Shown here in pieces: positions 18,867-27,413 of a stretch of 64,000 nt of DNA (positions are counted from its first letter, which is position 1; each line of letters begins with the position of its first letter). Source of the stretch: Affinundibacterium amnicola (lineage in GTDB: Bacteria; Pseudomonadota; Gammaproteobacteria; Burkholderiales; Burkholderiaceae_D); contig NZ_JACOFU010000006.1 of NCBI RefSeq assembly GCF_014284275.1, forward strand, positions 213,862-277,861. The letters run 5' to 3'. Made by a program: the position numbers and the translations under genes. The notes below the pieces were generated by a model, which saw only the letters and a list, made by a program, of their open reading frames with translations, had not been told where the DNA came from and made no database searches.

Positions 18867-19856
18867 TTAGTTGTTCTGCCGCGCAAAAAAGTCCCAAATT
18901 ATTGCAGGACCATTTGGTGCCATAGGGGATGGACCAACTAGTCGCGGACGTTTCCAGTAGGGTTGCGGCATGCCGTGTCCACCGCCGTAGATCGTAACAA
19001 GCTCCACTTCCGTTTTACTCACATTTTTCCAAAGTGCGCGCTCAAATTTTGTTTTATCTTCACCATTCAGCAAGTCCGAACTTGTCACTGGATTGATCAC
19101 AGGATCGCCGTCAATTTTATTCAGATCGGCAAAAAATTTTGCGGTATCTTGCGATGATCTGAGAATGCCGCCCTTGTAGAACAGACCCAATAGACTGGTT
19201 TCACCACCCTCATAATGAACGATGGGATCTTCCGTGCCATTCATAATCATGACCGATGTGCTCTGCCCGGTAATGGTGCATTTGAAATTATCAGCGACTG
19301 GTAAATTAGCCGAGACCGCGGCCACCGAGCGAAAGCGAGCAGGTGCTTCTATGGCTAGGCGCAAGGACATAAAACCACCGGACGACACCCCCGTTGCAAA
19401 AACGCGTTGCGGATCGAATCCATTTTCTTTAATCAGTTTATCGGTGAGCAGCGTCACAAATTTAACATGATCAAGCTCGTGCCCATCGACTTTAAAATCC
19501 CCGACTTTGCTACAGTCGTTCCAATCAAATGAACCTGCACTGGGGTAGACCACGCCAAAACCATATTGATCCGCTAAGCGGTCAAATCCATATCCAGTCT
19601 CCAAGCGAATCTGTGATCCATTTTGGCCTGAACCATGCATGACGATGATTAGGGGTGCACCTTTGGTCAAGTCTTTCGGCAGATAGGTGCGGTAAGTACG
19701 CTCTTTACCATCGATCTCAATGGTCGCTTTCGTCAGTACGCCAGACAGTTGTGGCATGTCGGGATCTGGCGTATAGAGGAAATAAGCGAACAAGCCAGCC
19801 GCTAGCGCGACCAAACCAAGCAAAGTAAACAAACTTCTGAGTAGGATTTTTTTCAT
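18867..19856 (-). CDS. PHB-depolymerase/LpqC-like exported esterase
   Basis: A 329-aa alpha/beta hydrolase. It has an N-terminal hydrophobic helix (LLRSLFTLLGLVALAAGLF) that acts as a signal or anchor, then the oxyanion segment VMHGSGQNG (71-80) and nucleophile Ser158 in GVSSGG. A likely Asp is in NGTEDPIVHY and the likely His in GGGHGMPQP near residue 290. The ordering fits the esterase PHB-depolymerase/feruloyl esterase-like group (LpqC). Substrate is not certain: polyhydroxyalkanoate, acetylxylan and feruloyl esters are all possible. It is convergent with the VTT-domain gene. Confidence 0.82.
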   Translation of the reverse strand: MKKILLRSLFTLLGLVALAAGLFAYFLYTPDPDMPQLSGVLTKATIEIDGKERTYRTYLPKDLTKGAPLIIVMHGSGQNGSQIRLETGYGFDRLADQYGFGVVYPSAGSFDWNDCSKVGDFKVDGHELDHVKFVTLLTDKLIKENGFDPQRVFATGVSSGGFMSLRLAIEAPARFRSVAAVSANLPVADNFKCTITGQSTSVMIMNGTEDPIVHYEGGETSLLGLFYKGGILRSSQDTAKFFADLNKIDGDPVINPVTSSDLLNGEDKTKFERALWKNVSKTEVELVTIYGGGHGMPQPYWKRPRLVGPSPMAPNGPAIIWDFFARQNN

Positions 19857-19876
19857 GATTCTATTTCTTTAAATTG

Positions 19877-20059
19877 CAGGACTTACGCAAAATTGCGCTG
19901 GTTAAAGCTTCATTGCGTAGGGTGCGCCGTGCGCACCACACACATTAGCTGCTTCGGTGCGCGCGGCGCACCCTAGCTTATTCCACTTATTTTTGAGCCT
20001 CTCCTTTATCGAGCACTACAAAGGAACACAACAACGCCAGCGTCTGTTTTGCGTAAGTC
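19877..20059. mobile_element. MITE-like element, copy 2, with nested hairpin
   Basis: Ends CAGGACTTACGCAAAA and TTTTGCGTAAGTC are inverted repeats, and TTAAATTG occurs directly on both sides (19869-19876 and 20060-20067), an 8-bp direct repeat that could be a target duplication. Subterminal TTGCGCTGG (left) and CCAGCGTCTG (right) match the ends of copy 1 in inverse orientation. A separate REP-like hairpin (19918-19975) sits inside. No coding capacity. Confidence 0.78.
19918..19975. repeat. REP-like hairpin, GGGTGCGCCGTGCGCACC type
   Basis: Arm 19918-19937 (TAGGGTGCGCCGTGCGCACC) pairs with 19956-19975 with a single G-U. It lies inside MITE copy 2. This motif type is a common intergenic repeat in proteobacteria (from memory). 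Confidence 0.8.
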
Positions 20060-20097
20060 TTAAATTGGATGAGTTATGGAAAAATTGCTTAAATTTT

Positions 20098-20520
20098 TTA
20101 CTTCACTTTGCGCCACTGATCACCCTGCTTTTTGACGTAGTGACGATACACATAAGGCCAAGGTATGGCGGCATACACAAGAATCACCAAACCAATCGCA
20201 AATACATTGGGCAATAACTTATCATCGAAGGTTCCGTTTAACCAGAGTGGCAAAGGTACGGCAATGAGCCAAACGGTTTTCCATATTAATTCCCACATCA
20301 GTATAGGTAATAACTGTAAGGGATAACGAATACCCAAGACACACAGCAACCAAAACGCCGCCATCATAGCCGTTTCAACGCCACGGAAAAATTCCCAGGC
20401 TGCGAACGGTTTTTTGGATGCGATTACGTCTGGCCATAAGCTGAGTGCGAGCCCAACTACCACCAACAAGTACATCGCACGTAATACATAAAGACGGGTG
20501 AGTGAAACTTCATTCATCAT
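20098..20520 (-). CDS. Small four-helix membrane protein, unknown function
   Basis: A 140-aa protein not recognised with certainty. It has four hydrophobic segments: about 13-30 (MYLLVVVGLALSLWP), 50-70 (TAMMAAFWLLCVLGI), 76-97 (LLPILMWELIWKTVWLIAV) and 108-128 (LPNVFAIGLVILVYAAIPW), with a basic C-terminal tail (RHYVKKQGDQWRKVK) predicted cytoplasmic. The start MMNEVSL follows AACAATG without a strong SD. It lies 42 bp downstream of the TPR gene on the same strand and may share its transcript. Confidence 0.7.
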   Translation of the reverse strand: MMNEVSLTRLYVLRAMYLLVVVGLALSLWPDVIASKKPFAAWEFFRGVETAMMAAFWLLCVLGIRYPLQLLPILMWELIWKTVWLIAVPLPLWLNGTFDDKLLPNVFAIGLVILVYAAIPWPYVYRHYVKKQGDQWRKVK

Positions 20521-20562
20521 TGTTCTCCAAGTGTTTTTTCATTAAATTCTGTGGAATAGAAA

Positions 20563-21582
20563 TTACTTCAGTAGCTTCAATTGATCCTCTGCGTCAGCAC
20601 GGGTTTTTGTGCCCAACGCTGGTGTGAAGGCCAGTGCTTTTTCGAAGAATGAAATAGCTTTGGCTTTATCGCCTAAAGCTTGCCATGTTTTACCGAGTCG
20701 ATAAAACGCAGCGCCAGTTACTTCCATACTTAATGATTTTTCTAGATATGGCAGCGCCTCTTTCGCTTTTCCTTGCTCTTGCAATGACCTGCCAAGTCCC
20801 AGATAGGCGACTGAAGAATCAGGAAAGCGTTGTATCACTTCGCGAAACATTTTTTCTGCATCAACGAATTTTTTCTCTTTGATAAACGACTGTGCAATTT
20901 CTACAGCGATCTCGTTTTGTAACTGTGCGATGACAGCATTGCCGCCGCTATTGACTGCCAAAGCACCGCTTTTGGCTTTTTCTACATTCTCATCCTTGAG
21001 ATCAAACTTCGCTTGCAATAAACTAGCCGCCGCTGGGCTAACTTTATGCATTTCAGCAATCACGTCTTTGGCTTTTGAATTGCTCCCGCCCATTAAACCA
21101 GGCACTTCCAAATAAAAGGTCATCAAAGAGTTCGCTGTATTAAAATTTCTTGGATCTAATTCGAGAGCTTTTTTGAAAGAATCACGAATTTTCCCCAGTG
21201 AACTAATGCCCGCCATCATGCCGCCTTTTTCTGCTTTGATGCCGAGCACATTACCAAGTGCTTCATGACATTCTGAGTTCTTAGGATGGCTTGCAATGCA
21301 CTGTTCCGCAAGCTTGACGCCTTCATCGAGTCGAGCGACTTTTCCCTCGACTAGAATCAAATCGACTTTGGCTACTAAAGCATCGGCGTAATTCGCATCC
21401 GTCGCCAGTTTTGCTCCGATTGCGCGTTCTACCTCAGCATATTTTCTTGCCTTGATCAGCGCGCTGTATTCATGAGCTTGCGCTGACTGCATGCCAAGCA
21501 AGGGCGTGAACAATGGAGCGATCAAGATTGAAGCCGTGATGGCCCGGCGAATACGGGATGTTTGGTGAGAAAGGACAGTCAT
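20563..21582 (-). CDS. Exported tetratricopeptide-repeat protein
   Basis: A 339-aa protein with a signal peptide (basic MTVLSHQTSRIRR, hydrophobic ITASILIAPLFTPLLG, SAQA-HEYS cleavage near residue 36). The rest is TPR-like helical hairpins; the clearest repeats are NSECHEALGNVLGIKAEKG, the segment around KKALELDPRNFNTAN, DSSVAYLGLGRSLQEQGK and GAAFYRLGKTWQALGDKAKA. It is predicted periplasmic and probably scaffolds another protein. SD AAGGAAA precedes the ATG at 21582. The 393-bp gap 21583-21975 to the divergent peptidase gene should hold both promoters; nothing else is visible. Confidence 0.85.
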   Translation of the reverse strand: MTVLSHQTSRIRRAITASILIAPLFTPLLGMQSAQAHEYSALIKARKYAEVERAIGAKLATDANYADALVAKVDLILVEGKVARLDEGVKLAEQCIASHPKNSECHEALGNVLGIKAEKGGMMAGISSLGKIRDSFKKALELDPRNFNTANSLMTFYLEVPGLMGGSNSKAKDVIAEMHKVSPAAASLLQAKFDLKDENVEKAKSGALAVNSGGNAVIAQLQNEIAVEIAQSFIKEKKFVDAEKMFREVIQRFPDSSVAYLGLGRSLQEQGKAKEALPYLEKSLSMEVTGAAFYRLGKTWQALGDKAKAISFFEKALAFTPALGTKTRADAEDQLKLLK

Positions 21583-21975
21583 TTCATTTCCTTATTTAAT
21601 TGGTCGGTATCAAGTGATCGAGACGATTTAAGCCGCAATCGATGATGAAGTATCGGCTCTACCACTCTACGCTTTCTATCAAAATCGGACGGATTACGGT
21701 CTGATCACCATGACTTGCGGTAGAAGTGCGGTGAGTTACATACGGAAATTGAATTGCGGGGGAGGATGAGAGACTGTTGGTGCCTGAACTTTTCAGTGTT
21801 GTTTGGCAGATGAAAATTTGCAATTCAATAAAGATCTCAATCCTCAGCACACCAGTATCTGAGTAAATTCATTGTTAGCGAATGGACTTTTGACGTAGGA
21901 TGACGGGAGTCTATTTTCACATGCTAGTAAATGAGATTTAACGAGTTTTCTAGCCAATTAAGAATTGGAGTCCTC

Positions 21976-23421
21976 ATGATGTATCACCGTGTTTTTTCTC
22001 TGTCTGCATTGCTGTGCGTACTGACAGCGCCATTCTGTCTTAATAGTGTTGCCGCGCCAGCAGTCGCTGCCAAACAAAGTTTTCATGCTGCGCGTTTACC
22101 TGCTAGTTTCTTCGCTGGAAATCGTGCACGTTTATTAGACGAACTCAAGAAAATGGGACCCGGCACGATTGCGGTGATTAAGTCGATGCCAGAGCAAAAT
22201 CGCAATGGTGATAGTACACACATGTACCGGCAAGATTCTGATTTCTACTATTTGACTGGTGTCGAAGAAGCTGAAGCTGTGGCAGTTTTGGATGCTGATA
22301 GCAATCAAGCCTACACCTTGTATGTGCGCAAGCGCGACCCGCGTCGCGAAGCTTATGATGGCGCGCGGCTCGGCGTTGAAGGCGCATTAAAACTCGGCGC
22401 GAATAAAGCAGAATCATTCCCAGCAGCGGAAGCGAATCTAAAAAATCTTGTCAACAAAGCGCAGCGCGTCGTACTGGTGTCCAATTTTGATGAGGACTTC
22501 CGTAAAAAGATGTTGGATTGGGTCTACCCTTTCGGCAGCGACAATAATCACTCGTCTCACAAGCGTATCTTGGTCGATGGTCGCCACATCGTGGCAGAAA
22601 TGCGCCTCATCAAACAAGCGGCAGAAATCGACATGTTGCAACGCGCAGTCGACGTCACTACTGCAGGGCATTTGGCCGCAATGAAAACGTCGCTCACTGC
22701 GACTAACGAGGGCGAAGTGGCTGGCAGTTTTCAAGGCACTGCCCGCAGCATGGGTGCGAGATTTACTGGCTACGACACCATCGCAGGGGCGGGGCGCAAT
22801 AGCTGTGTTTTACATTATCTGACCAACGATCACGACATCGAAGCAGGTTCACTGATGTTGCTTGATGCTGGTGCGGAAGTGGGCTACTACACAGCCGACG
22901 TCACGCGTACCTGGCCAGTGTCGGGTCAATTTTCTAAGGAACAAAAAGCGATCTACGAGCTAGTTTTAAAAGCGCAAAATGCCGCTATTGATTTAGTTAA
23001 ACCTGGTCGCGTACATCATGAAGGCTTTGATGCCGCGATGCGGATCTTGAGTGATGGCTTAGTCGATCTTGGCGTACTCCAAGGTGATAAAGACACCGTC
23101 TACAAAAGTGGTGCTTACAGCCGCTTCACCATGCATGGCATTAGCCATTGGATAGGTCTCGATGTGCATGACACGGGCGATTATCAAATGGAAACTGGCA
23201 AACGCGGAGGGCGACGTGTCTTGGTACCTGGTATGGCACTGACCGTAGAACCCGGCATTTACATCCCCAAAGATGCCAACGATGTAGACGCCAAATGGCG
23301 CGGCATTGGCGTGCGTATTGAAGACGTGATTTTGGTGACGCCAGAAGGTAATCGCAACATGAGTGAGAAATTGCCGCGCGCTGTGAAAGATGTGGAAGCG
23401 GTTTTGATGAAACGTAATTGA
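21976..23421 (+). CDS. Exported Xaa-Pro aminopeptidase (M24B)
   Basis: A 481-aa metallopeptidase that removes N-terminal residues preceding proline. I chose the ATG at 21976, preceded by TTGGAG; the in-frame ATG at 21931 lacks an SD and would bury the signal peptide. The N-terminus (YHRVFSLSALLCVLTAPFCL, VAA-PAVAA) is a signal peptide. An AMP_N domain (~40-180) is followed by the pita-bread fold. Metal ligands are the two Asp of LLDAGAEVGYYTADVTRTW, the His of MHGISHWIGLDVHD, and Glu in VEPGIY and GVRIEDVILV. Cytosolic PepP is ~440 aa; the signal peptide makes this the exported variant. Confidence 0.92.
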   Translation: MMYHRVFSLSALLCVLTAPFCLNSVAAPAVAAKQSFHAARLPASFFAGNRARLLDELKKMGPGTIAVIKSMPEQNRNGDSTHMYRQDSDFYYLTGVEEAEAVAVLDADSNQAYTLYVRKRDPRREAYDGARLGVEGALKLGANKAESFPAAEANLKNLVNKAQRVVLVSNFDEDFRKKMLDWVYPFGSDNNHSSHKRILVDGRHIVAEMRLIKQAAEIDMLQRAVDVTTAGHLAAMKTSLTATNEGEVAGSFQGTARSMGARFTGYDTIAGAGRNSCVLHYLTNDHDIEAGSLMLLDAGAEVGYYTADVTRTWPVSGQFSKEQKAIYELVLKAQNAAIDLVKPGRVHHEGFDAAMRILSDGLVDLGVLQGDKDTVYKSGAYSRFTMHGISHWIGLDVHDTGDYQMETGKRGGRRVLVPGMALTVEPGIYIPKDANDVDAKWRGIGVRIEDVILVTPEGNRNMSEKLPRAVKDVEAVLMKRN

Positions 23422-23435
23422 TTCTCAATAGATGA

Positions 23436-23460
23436 GCATCCCACAAGACTAGTGGGATGC
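23436..23460 (+). terminator. Hairpin after the aminopeptidase gene
   Basis: GCATCCCAC (23436-23444) and GTGGGATGC (23452-23460) form a perfect 9-bp stem 15 bp after the stop. No T-tract follows, so termination is only likely. The rest of the gap 23461-23724 has no gene that I can support. Confidence 0.5.
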
Positions 23461-23724
23461 GATAAAACTATTAGCGTGCGTTGGTGCCGGTCTTTACGCA
23501 CCTCGCGACTGACAGGGGCGTAATACAGGTCAAAATAGGTCGTGACGATGGTCTCATTTCGAGTGCTGGCTTGCAGTAGAAGGATAATCGGGATCACACG
23601 TTAGGCGCGCTGCGAACGAGCATTGTTTGTTTAATTACCAAATGAAAGAAACGTAGCATTTTTTTTCGAAATGGATAATTTTTGTTGCGCAATAAGATTG
23701 GCGAATTCAAATTAAAAATACCAT

Positions 23725-24600
23725 TTACTTGCCTTTAATTCGCCAACGAAATCGCATTAATGGTGTGATCGAGACAGTTTTTTCTTTGCCATTTACATAT
23801 GACTTAATTAAGACGTTCTCATCAAATGGCAGCTTCCCCTTACGTCCATTGTTAAATTGATACTCCAATTGTTTTCCATCTGAGTTTAGTGCCTCAATAC
23901 CGTATGGACTTAAATCCCATTTGCTAGTTGATATTTTTGACAAAGCACATCGCAAAAATCCTTTTTTGTGAGTTGTTAGAATTCCCCACCTTGGCCAAAT
24001 CGATACAAGCGTTGCCATTTGTTGGCCTGCTCCGACGACACCAACACGACTCGCATATATGTCTTCTATCGTTCGCGCTAACGTTCTCGTAGTACAAATG
24101 CAAGTATTTCTGTCCGACTCTGGTAATGTGTCAAAAGAAGTAGATGGCCCAAAGCATATAACTTTGTAAATTGGAATATGGCCTGAATAAAGTCGTTTTA
24201 CTGGTACCCACGCTGCATCATTATCTATCAAGTCTTTTTTCATCCGCTCGGCTTTTTGTTGTAACTTAACTACTGGATTTGGAATCCATTTATTTGTCCG
24301 ACCAGTCTGAATACATATTTTTTCGTCGAACAAATTAAAGAATGCAAAATTGCCGCCATATCGTTTTAGCTCTACAACAATCAGCACACTGTCAGTACAG
24401 CAAATCGCGTCAAATTCGCCTACGCCAGTTGGCGCGACGCGTTCTACGATGTGAATACCGAATTTGTGCTTTTTTGCTAAATCTCCCAAAATTTTTAAAC
24501 CTGAATCCTCCGTTGAGGCACCTTTCTTTTCTCTCGGTGCGTCTTCAAATTCAAGGGAGTCAATTGAGCATAAATCAACTTTATTAATGTTATTCGTCAT
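23725..24600 (-). CDS. NERD-like nuclease-domain protein
   Basis: A 291-aa protein. Residues ~34-85 match the NERD (nuclease-related domain) pattern: GVGEFDAICC (Glu62, Asp64), then IVVELKRYGG with Glu77-Leu-Lys79, the E..D...ExK core of the PD-(D/E)xK superfamily followed by an aromatic-Gly-Gly. The rest (to 291) has no domain I recognise. The likely role is DNA cleavage or binding, but NERD proteins are poorly characterised and activity is inferred from the motif. ATG at 24600 is preceded by GGAG (TTGGAGAAGTGGAATG). It is the last gene of the accessory minus-strand block; 160 bp separate it from the 390-aa gene. Confidence 0.68.
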   Translation of the reverse strand: MTNNINKVDLCSIDSLEFEDAPREKKGASTEDSGLKILGDLAKKHKFGIHIVERVAPTGVGEFDAICCTDSVLIVVELKRYGGNFAFFNLFDEKICIQTGRTNKWIPNPVVKLQQKAERMKKDLIDNDAAWVPVKRLYSGHIPIYKVICFGPSTSFDTLPESDRNTCICTTRTLARTIEDIYASRVGVVGAGQQMATLVSIWPRWGILTTHKKGFLRCALSKISTSKWDLSPYGIEALNSDGKQLEYQFNNGRKGKLPFDENVLIKSYVNGKEKTVSITPLMRFRWRIKGK

Positions 24601-24760
24601 TCCACTTCTCCAAGTTAAACTTAAGGCTTCTCACCGAACGAGTAATAAAACAATTGGTCAGTAATTTCAATTCTACAAAAACAGGTGAATTGCTAAATTC
24701 AAAATATCAACAACACAAGGGATATCGACTTGGATATTTGTTCTATGTTGTGGACACTAT

Positions 24761-25933
24761 TTAAGAAGTTGTACATAAGATAAAGTACCAAAAATCTTCG
24801 TCTTCAGCTGCGATTACTCTTTTACTTGATTGTAGACTTGCGTAATAGTTCTTTATGCGAGGTTGTATAACCTGATTAAATTCTCGATGGTGTAAATAGA
24901 GTGTTCTCGCCTGAATGGTGAACCCATGAAGCAGGAGTGTTTTGCTCACATCATCTGAAGAAGTTGCAGTATTTTTTCTACTTTCGTATATTTTTTTTGC
25001 TTCGTTGTTGAATTTTGCAATTACCAAATCGAATGCACCGATAATGCTAGGCCAAGCTGCCGCCGTGGCTTCATAAAAACGACTGTGTTTCCAAACTGTG
25101 CTGATTTGATTTAGAAATTGTGCCACATAGTCTCTTTCAAAAGCGTGATTGATAAGAAAGGCATGTATTGAATTGTCTGGAGGCTCCTTGTCGTAGAGCT
25201 TTTCCATCCATAGCTTACCAGCCTGTTGAATGAGTATTTTTTCGATGGGGGACTGTAACTTATCAATAACGTTGTCGAACAGCTGCTCAACTACGCGACG
25301 TGGTTTGCATCTTTCTGGTGATTTTGCTCGCCTTGTTTCTATTCGTGTCAACTTGAGTTCACAGAGCAACCCAATGCGGACAACGACTAATCTATGTTTT
25401 TCATGTGCTCTGGTGCCGACTTTATATTTTGCAGACGAGATCGCTTCTGCTTCAACGAACCATTTAAGAGCACTCATTGCGGCGTTCGGGAATTCGTAAA
25501 CCATACAGCGTTCCGTTAGACGAAATCGCACGGTTGCAGGGGCAGTTCGAAATTCAATACATAATTCCGTAGCTATGGTAAGTGCTGACTCAGCAACGTG
25601 TTTGCCTGTGCTTTTAGCTTTCGCGTTCACCATCGCACTAAAAAAGATCTTATTGTATTTCAGAACTTTTTCGTAAGTCTCTGCCTCGGAAAAACCTATT
25701 GAGTCCCCATCGCTTAAGAAAATTTCAAGATAGCACAGAACGTAGTGCTTCATAATTTCAGCATCGATGCCAGACTGCCTCGTTGCTGCGACAGCAGCTT
25801 TGACACGTTCAAAAATCTTGCGAAGCCAGAAAACATCTTCTTCGCTGAAAACCGAATATACGAGTGCTTGGTTGAAGTGCAGCCAATCGAGTATGTCTAA
25901 TGCTGCTGTTAGTTGTGGTGTTGGCCTAGCCAT
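24761..25933 (-). CDS. Unknown 390-aa protein
   Basis: I do not recognise this protein. It is predicted largely alpha-helical and soluble, with no signal peptide or TM segment, many Arg/Lys/Glu pairs and a C-terminus of DEDFWYFILCTTS. Segments such as DILDWLHFNQALVYSVFSEEDVFWLRKIFERV are helix-rich. Codon use and AT content resemble the flanking accessory genes rather than the housekeeping genes. It lies 162 bp downstream of the Gly-rich peptide gene on the same strand. The gene is credible because of its length and lack of an equally long overlapping frame; function is open. Confidence 0.6.
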   Translation of the reverse strand: MARPTPQLTAALDILDWLHFNQALVYSVFSEEDVFWLRKIFERVKAAVAATRQSGIDAEIMKHYVLCYLEIFLSDGDSIGFSEAETYEKVLKYNKIFFSAMVNAKAKSTGKHVAESALTIATELCIEFRTAPATVRFRLTERCMVYEFPNAAMSALKWFVEAEAISSAKYKVGTRAHEKHRLVVVRIGLLCELKLTRIETRRAKSPERCKPRRVVEQLFDNVIDKLQSPIEKILIQQAGKLWMEKLYDKEPPDNSIHAFLINHAFERDYVAQFLNQISTVWKHSRFYEATAAAWPSIIGAFDLVIAKFNNEAKKIYESRKNTATSSDDVSKTLLLHGFTIQARTLYLHHREFNQVIQPRIKNYYASLQSSKRVIAAEDEDFWYFILCTTS

Positions 25934-26095
25934 TGGGGTCGTTGCACGTCTCTTAGTCTGCGTAATCTTAGTAGCCTTTTTATCCTACAGAACGAATCGA
26001 ATGTGCGCAAAGTTGCATATATAGGAACATGACGACGGGAAGTCTCGCAATCCTAAATAGCGTGGACTCCCTTCTTTCTTCTTGTGATTATCTCG

Positions 26096-26332
26096 CTAAT
26101 TTTTCAGCCATTTATACAAACCGTAGGCTGCTGCGCCGACAGCTACAGGGGCGGCAGCGGTTATGATCAATCCCATTCCCATTCCTCCACCAACCACCGA
26201 ACCGACGGCGGCAAGACCAGATGTAATCCCTGTCGCGCCCAACCCCGGTACGCCTAAGGCGGCTACAGCACCAACAGCCCCTACTCCACCAGTTGTCGCG
26301 CCGGCACCAACTACTTTTGTCTCGTTTTCCAT
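26096..26332 (-). CDS. Gly/Ala-rich two-helix membrane peptide, IFI6-like composition
   Basis: A 78-aa protein with the start MENETKVVG and SD AAAGGAAA just upstream. Almost the whole length is hydrophobic with small residues: GATTGGVGAVGAVAALGVPGL, then GATGITSGLAAVGSVVGGG, then LIITAAAPVAVGAAAYGLY and a basic end KWLKN. The G-A-T-G-I-x-S-G-L-A-A...GGG arrangement is reminiscent of ISG12/IFI6-type (PF06140-like) small membrane proteins and of glycine-zipper peptides; this is a pattern impression, not a search result. Such peptides insert in membranes. It sits 274 bp downstream of the YaaW-type gene, in the same accessory block. Confidence 0.65.
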   Translation of the reverse strand: MENETKVVGAGATTGGVGAVGAVAALGVPGLGATGITSGLAAVGSVVGGGMGMGLIITAAAPVAVGAAAYGLYKWLKN

Positions 26333-26606
26333 ATATTTCCTTTTGTGTCGTGAGTTGTTAATTGCAATACGTAAGTTAATTTTGTTGCTGAAAACTCGTT
26401 GTCAAAACAATCGCTCGATTGGCAACTTGGCGATTGAGATGTATTCTAATAAAAAAAGTAATGCTGCACACAATTAAATTTGTACGTACTTTTTGTGTAC
26501 CAGTTCAAATTAGCGAGTCCATCATTTTCGCAACGTTGGTCGTAAAATGTTTTAGCGCAGGCAAACTATGCTCGCTCTTCCGAGTTCTTCGTATAACTGA
26601 ACTCAT

Positions 26607-27407
26607 TTATGTCGACATCTTATTACCACATTCGGGGCAAAACTTAACCGTAGTGTCTGGCAATATCGCACCACATTCTTTGCAACTCAATGCATTTAAT
26701 TTTTTTCGCAACATTGCGACATGAATTACACACGGGATGGTAACCTTGAACGCTGGACCCGCCAGATCAATTGCTGTCCAAATACCTGAGATAGCCCAAC
26801 CAATTGGCCCAGTTAATACTGATGCCCATCTTGCTATTGCAGCATTAGCTCCGATGCGTAAACCATGCCCTAAAATCATACGCGCAATTTGATTCGCAAT
26901 AATTAATGTAAGTTGATATGAATAAAAACCACCTGCTCTGAATATAGCAATAAACGCTGCGGTACTAATTCCACCGCTATCAAGCCCACCTTTACTTCCC
27001 ATCTCTTTAAGTAATTCTCTTTTTTCACCATCACTCATGTGATCAAGAGCTTTTTTTAAAATTGTCTCTAAAATGGCGTCTTCAATCTCATCAATTGAAC
27101 GGTTTTCATTAAATGGTGCTTCCAGCTTTTTCGCAACATCACAGACTATTTCATGATATGCAGGGCCTTCTCCACGTAATACATTGACAAATGAGTTGCC
27201 GCCCATATCTCTTATTTCACGTGCAATTAGATCTGCGTATTGAGTATGATCAGGGTAACGCATCTTATACGCATCACTACTAGTTAAATTCTCTGAAATC
27301 TTATCTTTGACATAATCTACTAGTGGCTCAAGATCGTCCTTATCTGCTACTTCTAGAACGGGGTTTAAATTTTTGTCGAAAATAGATGTATTTTTCATGT
27401 TTATCAT
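26607..27407 (-). CDS. YaaW/UPF0174-family protein with C-terminal zinc ribbon
   Basis: A 266-aa protein. Residues ~20-235 resemble E. coli YaaW (UPF0174): IAREIRDMGGNSFVNVLRG (YaaW has a similar HFGGDSIANKLRG stretch), DVAKKLEAP, MILGHGLRIGA, TGPIGWAISG and FKVTIPCVIHVAMLRKK near the end (YaaW ends with a closely similar YRVTIPAVLQIACLRR segment). Two hydrophobic stretches (~150-185 and 200-220) suggest membrane association. Appended is a zinc ribbon, Cys242-X2-Cys245-X11-Cys257-X2-Cys260. The biochemical function of this family is not known to me. It starts 6 bp after the stop of the 88-aa gene, so the two form an operon; the start may also be the ATG at 27398 (MKNTSIF). Confidence 0.7.
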   Translation of the reverse strand: MINMKNTSIFDKNLNPVLEVADKDDLEPLVDYVKDKISENLTSSDAYKMRYPDHTQYADLIAREIRDMGGNSFVNVLRGEGPAYHEIVCDVAKKLEAPFNENRSIDEIEDAILETILKKALDHMSDGEKRELLKEMGSKGGLDSGGISTAAFIAIFRAGGFYSYQLTLIIANQIARMILGHGLRIGANAAIARWASVLTGPIGWAISGIWTAIDLAGPAFKVTIPCVIHVAMLRKKLNALSCKECGAILPDTTVKFCPECGNKMST

Positions 27408-27413
27408 TGCTAT

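Noticed and set aside
26163..26477. Pro-rich 104-aa frame on the plus strand over the Gly-rich peptide gene
   Set aside because: The Pro/Thr/Ala composition is the antisense reading of the GC-rich Gly/Ala codons; the minus-strand frame has the proper ribosome binding site.
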